DNA of 64,000 bases from JAPXLN01 sp033809515. GTDB lineage: Bacteria; Bacillota; Sulfobacillia; Fermentithermobacillales; Fermentithermobacillaceae. Location: positions 124,001-188,000 of the forward strand of contig JAPXLN010000002.1 in NCBI GenBank assembly GCA_033809515.1, read 5' to 3'. The position numbers and the translations under genes are program-made. This document shows, one piece after another, positions 60,608 through 64,000 of the stretch (positions within the stretch are counted from its first letter, which is position 1; every line of letters starts with the position of its first letter). The notes under the pieces were generated by a model that ran no database searches, was not told the origin of the DNA, and saw only the letters and a list, made by a program, of their open reading frames with translations.

Positions 60608-60917
60608 TTATGCCCGTTTTAACTTAGCGAGAAGAAAAGCGCGATAAGTGGAAGAAGAAACTGCATGAGTTCAGATAGCAGTGCTCTTTTTTGGCGGTTA
60701 GGGCTAGGTGGAAGATTACCCTGCCATGGTACCGGTGGAAAAACAGGTGCCGCCGAAGAGATTGGCCGGTAAATGTCCGGGACTTATCAGTTTTTGCGAA
60801 GGTGGTAATGTTCTCGACTGAACCTTCCTTATTGCGTCATGCCTTTAACCCAATAAGGCTGTCTCGCTGAGCGCCGGGCAAGAGCTCGGCTTTTTGGGTT
60901 TATAGGAGGTGACCTAT
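60608..60917 (+). other. Structured leader region before rny, class unknown
   Basis: This 310-base stretch holds no supported gene. It contains several stems: GAAGGT with ACCTTC (about 60799-60828), a CCGG-CCGG pair around TAAATGT, and GGCGG with CCGCC. An outer pair AACCCAA/TTGGGTT encloses the intrinsic terminator at 60873-60895, which lies 8 bases before the rny ribosome site. This is the layout of an attenuated leader. I compared it mentally with lysine, glycine, T-box, cobalamin and c-di-AMP leaders; none fits well. Confidence 0.45.
60873..60895 (+). terminator. Intrinsic terminator just before rny
   Basis: GCCGGGC (60873-60879), loop AAGA, then GCTCGGC (60884-60890) form a 7-base stem with one G-U pair, followed by five T. 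It either ends the recA-recX transcript or attenuates rny. Confidence 0.75.
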
Positions 60918-62447
60918 ATGGGATGGTTGGAGTTTGTTACTGGGCTTTTTGCCGGTTTTGCGGTAGGTTATTTTGTCCGTAGAGCTCTAGGAGAAGCTAA
61001 GATTGGTTCGGCTGAAGACGAGGCCCAACGGATTCTGGATGATGCAGCTAAGTCAGCGGAAACCATGAGACGCGAGGCATCAGTTGAGTCAAGAGACGAA
61101 GCGCAGCGACTGCGAAGCGAAGTAGAACGTGAAAGCAGAGAGCGGCGGCATGAGCTTCAGAGAACGGAACGAAGGCTTATCAACAAAGAAGAGGCCTTGG
61201 ACAGGCGCCAGGAGCTTCTTACTCAAAAAGAAGAGAATGTATCAAAACAGGAAAAAGCTCTGACGGAAAAAGCACGGAACCTTGACAACCTGCAAGAACA
61301 GGCGTTGAAGGAACTGGAGCGGATCTCAGGGCTTACCCGGGAAGATGCCAGAGAACGCATTTTGTCTGAGGTCAGCGAAGCTCTAAAGGACGAGACTGCG
61401 CGGCTTGTACGCGATGCAGAGGTCAGGGCAAGGGAGGAAGCTGAGGATAAGGCAAGGGCAGTAGTCAGCCTGGCCATACAAAGATGCTCGGCAGACCATG
61501 TTGCCGAAAACACAGTTTCAGTGGTAGAACTTCCCAACGACGAGATGAAAGGGCGCATTATAGGCAGAGAAGGAAGGAACATACGGGCCCTTGAGACGCT
61601 CACGGGGATAGACCTTATCATCGATGATACTCCCGAAGCAGTGATTCTCTCAGGTTTCGACCCGGTGCGCAGGGAGATAGCAAGGCTCGCCCTTGAGCGA
61701 TTGGTGTCTGATGGGCGGATTCATCCTGCCAGAATTGAGGAAATGGTGGAAAGGGCCCAGAAGGAAGTTGAGAACTCCATTAAGCAGGAGGGCGAACAGG
61801 CAGCTTTGAACCTTGGAGTTCATGGACTGCACCCTGAGATCGTGAAACTCCTGGGACGGCTGAAATTTAGGACCAGCTACGGGCAGAACGTGCTTAAGCA
61901 CTCAGTTGAGGTTGCACATCTGGCTGCTATCATGGCAAACGAGATTGGCGCTGACGCGGTTGTAGCTAAGAGAGCCGGTTTGCTGCACGATATTGGAAAG
62001 GCGGTGGACCACGAAGTAGAGGGATCCCACGTAGCTATAGGTGTGAACCTTCTTCGCAGGTACCGTGAGTCCAACGAAGTCATCCGGGGAATGGAAGCTC
62101 ATCACGGCGATGTGGAACCTGCATCTCCCGAAGCTTTCCTGGTCGGTGCAGCTGACGCCATTTCCGCAGCTCGGCCCGGAGCCAGACGTGAGACTTTGGA
62201 AATGTACCTAAAGCGTCTTGAGAAGCTGGAAGATATCGCAAACGCCTTTGAAGGCGTGGAGAAATCTTACGCCATTCAGGCGGGGCGTGAGATTCGTATT
62301 ATGGTCAAACCCGAGAGGGTGGACGACCTTGGCGCCGTGCGACTTGCCAGGGATATTGTGAAGAAGATAGAAAGAGAGATAGAGTACCCGGGCCAGGTTA
62401 AGGTGACAGTAATAAGAGAGACCAGGGCCGTAGGCTACGCCAAATAG
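60918..62447 (+). CDS. rny: Ribonuclease Y
   Basis: RNase Y is the membrane-bound endoribonuclease that starts mRNA decay in many Bacillota. It has an N-terminal membrane helix (about 2-22), a long coiled coil (about 35-190) rich in Glu and Arg, a KH domain with MKGRIIGREGRNIRALE, and an HD domain with AGLLHDIGKAVDHEVEGSH. ATG 60918 has AGGAGGTGA 5 bases upstream; GTG 60909 lies within that site. The length of 509 residues is typical. Confidence 0.96.
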   Translation: MGWLEFVTGLFAGFAVGYFVRRALGEAKIGSAEDEAQRILDDAAKSAETMRREASVESRDEAQRLRSEVERESRERRHELQRTERRLINKEEALDRRQELLTQKEENVSKQEKALTEKARNLDNLQEQALKELERISGLTREDARERILSEVSEALKDETARLVRDAEVRAREEAEDKARAVVSLAIQRCSADHVAENTVSVVELPNDEMKGRIIGREGRNIRALETLTGIDLIIDDTPEAVILSGFDPVRREIARLALERLVSDGRIHPARIEEMVERAQKEVENSIKQEGEQAALNLGVHGLHPEIVKLLGRLKFRTSYGQNVLKHSVEVAHLAAIMANEIGADAVVAKRAGLLHDIGKAVDHEVEGSHVAIGVNLLRRYRESNEVIRGMEAHHGDVEPASPEAFLVGAADAISAARPGARRETLEMYLKRLEKLEDIANAFEGVEKSYAIQAGREIRIMVKPERVDDLGAVRLARDIVKKIEREIEYPGQVKVTVIRETRAVGYAK

Positions 62448-62462
62448 ACGAGGAGGGAAACC

Positions 62463-63017
62463 ATGGCGAAGAAACCCTCTCCCCGTAAACCGGGAGAAAA
62501 GTCAGGTCAAAGAGGAAGGCGGGTGCCCCAGAAGGATGTTGAGGTGCTTGCAACTCTGTTGGTGGCGTACCCTCAGGTCTCCCGGGCAGTGTATGACCCC
62601 GGTAACAAAGCTCTTGGGTTGGTGTTTCTTTGCCGCGGACCAATGAGCCGTAACCGGCGTAAGGACCTAACTACACTCTACAAAGACTCTGTGGAGGTAT
62701 ACCTATCTCTTACGGGAAGAAAGCAGACCTTTCTGAAAGCATCGTGGGAAAGCATGGACTCGTTCTACAGCTTCCAGGTTGAAAGGGACGTTTCGTCCCT
62801 TTCACCTGGCGAGCTGGACATGACCGTTGATATGATATGCGACAAAGCAAGTGTTGTCATGGCGACTGAAGGCCTCGATGCCAGCGACTCTGACGAAATC
62901 ACATGGCCTGCCCGGCTTTTCCTTCAAGAAACCATAGACCAGGTGAAAACCCTTAAGAGCCCGCGAAAGCTTGTTGCCCTCCGGGAAGGCGAAAGGGTCC
63001 TGGTATTTGACAAGTAG
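62463..63017 (+). CDS. Unknown protein between rny and ymdB
   Basis: I do not recognise this 184-residue protein. Its first 22 residues are very basic and Pro/Gly rich (KKPSPRKPGEKSGQRGRR), which could bind RNA. The rest looks like a compact alpha/beta fold with the segments KALGLVFLCRGPMS and ESMDSFYSFQVERDV. No membrane segment or signal peptide is present. The ATG has GAGGAGG about 6 bases upstream, 15 bases after rny, so the two are likely co-transcribed. A link to RNA decay is only an inference from position and charge. Confidence 0.75.
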   Translation: MAKKPSPRKPGEKSGQRGRRVPQKDVEVLATLLVAYPQVSRAVYDPGNKALGLVFLCRGPMSRNRRKDLTTLYKDSVEVYLSLTGRKQTFLKASWESMDSFYSFQVERDVSSLSPGELDMTVDMICDKASVVMATEGLDASDSDEITWPARLFLQETIDQVKTLKSPRKLVALREGERVLVFDK

Positions 63018-63090
63018 CTCCTCCTCCGGAGGAAGGGAAAATAGGAAGCGAGCGAGCATTTCTTGAAATACGTCTTGCAGGAGGTATTCT

Positions 63091-63882
63091 GTGAACCTTT
63101 TGTTTGTCGGAGACATCTTCGGTTCTCCAGGAAGAGAGTTTTTAGCCAGGCACCTACCCTCATTGGTCGAGGAGTACCAAGCAGATTTCGTCATTGCTAA
63201 CGGCGAAAACGCAGCAGGAGGGAGCGGACTCACTCCGGATGTGGCTGAGTTTCTTTTCTCACTGGGAGTGGATGTGCTGACTTCCGGCAACCACATTTGG
63301 GCCAAGAAGGAGATCTTATCCATCATTGACCAGGAGCAAAGGATCCTTCGTCCTGCCAACTACCCTCCCGGAGTGCCCGGAAGAGGAAGCGGAGTGTTCC
63401 ACGCAAGAAACGGCGCAAGCGTTGGTGTAATCAGCGTCTGCGGACGAGTGTTCTCCCCCCAGAGCTTCGATTGTCCTTTCAGAACCATTGATTCGGAGAT
63501 AGCAGTGCTTAGACAGCACACTCCCCTTATTGTAATAGACTTCCATGCAGAGGCCACTTCAGAGAAAATCGCTGCCGGCTGGTACGTTGACGGTCGGGCC
63601 AGTGCTCTTTTTGGCACTCATACACACGTTCAGACAGCTGATGCGACCATACTGCCCAAGGGCACAGCTTTCATTACCGATGCCGGCATGACCGGCAGCC
63701 TGGAAGGGGTCATAGGAGTCAGCCGGGAGATCATACTCAAGAATTTCCTTACCCAGCTTCCGGTTAAGCATGAACCTGCCAAAGGGCGTTGCCAGCTGTG
63801 CGGAGTGTTTTGCCGGCTTGGTCAATCAGGCCGGGCTGAAGTTATCCAGCGCATTTTTATTGCAGACCCGGTTTTGAGCTAG
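63091..63882 (+). CDS. ymdB: YmdB-type metallophosphoesterase (TIGR00282)
   Basis: YmdB is a dimetal phosphodiesterase that acts on 2',3'-cyclic nucleotides and affects biofilm and motility in Bacillus. Metal ligands are in FVGDIFGSPGR, ANGENAAGG, TSGNHIW, IDFHAEATSEK and FGTHTHVQTAD. The length of 263 residues matches the family. GTG start with AGGAGGT 6 bases upstream. rny and ymdB are also neighbours in Bacillus; here one unknown gene lies between. Confidence 0.95.
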   Translation: MNLLFVGDIFGSPGREFLARHLPSLVEEYQADFVIANGENAAGGSGLTPDVAEFLFSLGVDVLTSGNHIWAKKEILSIIDQEQRILRPANYPPGVPGRGSGVFHARNGASVGVISVCGRVFSPQSFDCPFRTIDSEIAVLRQHTPLIVIDFHAEATSEKIAAGWYVDGRASALFGTHTHVQTADATILPKGTAFITDAGMTGSLEGVIGVSREIILKNFLTQLPVKHEPAKGRCQLCGVFCRLGQSGRAEVIQRIFIADPVLS

Positions 63883-63913
63883 CAGTTTCTCACTAAGATA
63901 GCTGTGATCGGGG

Positions 63914-63942
63914 TTGCAAAGTTTCCACATAGCGGTTACAAT
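63914..63942 (+). promoter_or_regulatory. Promoter at the right edge
   Basis: TTGCAA (63914-63919) and TACAAT (63937-63942) are 17 bases apart. No gene starts before the window ends, so it should serve a gene just outside; spoVS often follows ymdB in Bacillota. Confidence 0.5.
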
Positions 63943-64000
63943 TCAGTTGGGAATAACTGCATGGCTTACACACTTCTGTAATGCTCTAATGCTATGGGGG

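Noticed and set aside
60680..60830. A lysine riboswitch or T-box before rny
   Set aside because: CCGCCGAAG and GAAGGTGGTAATG look like fragments of these, but the lysine core and the T-box ACCGCG part are absent, and rny has no link to lysine or tRNA charging.
1..64000. CRISPR array, prophage, transposon or toxin-antitoxin pair
   Set aside because: I found no regularly spaced repeats, integrase, transposase, terminal inverted repeats or small paired toxin genes; all large frames are accounted for.

Overview
The window looks like a chromosomal stretch from an anaerobic, motile, probably spore-forming Bacillota, in Clostridia or a neighbouring class. The reasons are a PolC-type replicase, PyrR attenuation of a pyr operon, the NAD-linked PyrK/PyrD pair, the MrfA/MrfB (YprA/YprB) pair, RNase Y with YmdB, an RqcH homologue, a YtvI-like permease, strong Shine-Dalgarno sites, many TTG and GTG starts, and the gene order rpsB-tsf-pyrH-frr-uppS-cdsA-dxr-rseP-ispG-polC. 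I see no CRISPR array, insertion sequence, prophage or integrase. The region reads as core genome with some accessory metabolism.

Region 1 (1-9564, +) is the distal half of a flagellar operon: motA (cut by the window edge), motB, fliL, fliM, fliN, a fliO-fliP fusion, fliQ, fliR, flhB, flhA, a FliA/WhiG-type sigma factor and a small hydrophilic protein. It encodes the stator, the switch and the whole export gate. Most genes overlap or nearly touch. flhF and flhG are not found between flhA and the sigma gene.

Region 2 (9577-21707, +) is a translation, envelope and replication operon: rpsB, tsf, pyrH, frr, uppS, cdsA, a YtvI-like permease, dxr (apparently with a CTG start), rseP, ispG and polC. 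The PolC lacks the proofreading exonuclease normally inserted in its PHP domain.

Region 3 (21723-33147) is mixed. It holds a folate-type ECF S component (-), a likely 6S RNA, tRNA-Leu(CAG), a DUF523 protein (-), an S11 carboxypeptidase, an MFS transporter (-), carbamate kinase with a clear promoter, a patatin-like lipase, a NIF3-like protein, tRNA-Leu(GAG) behind a near-consensus promoter, a ribokinase/nucleoside hydrolase pair for nucleoside salvage, and an FMN/4Fe-4S/FAD enoate reductase-type flavoenzyme (-).

Region 4 (33349-38120, +) is the pyrimidine operon pyrR-pyrB-pyrC-pyrK-pyrD. Its leader shows a promoter, a PyrR-binding loop and an intrinsic terminator. carAB, pyrE and pyrF are not in the window. 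Region 5 (38124-49435) has rqcH (-), an unknown protein coupled to a HAD phosphatase, a lone urocanate hydratase, a large UPF0182 membrane protein, asnS, a RodZ-like protein and a second S11 carboxypeptidase.

Region 6 (49419-63882) is mostly DNA and RNA maintenance: a degenerate NodB-fold protein (-), mrfA-mrfB (-), a peptidoglycan-binding amidase, a membrane-anchored unknown protein coupled to a short FtsH-like protease, cinA, thpR, recA, recX, a 310-base leader with a terminator just before the rny ribosome site, rny, an unknown protein, and ymdB. A promoter at the right edge points to a gene beyond the window.
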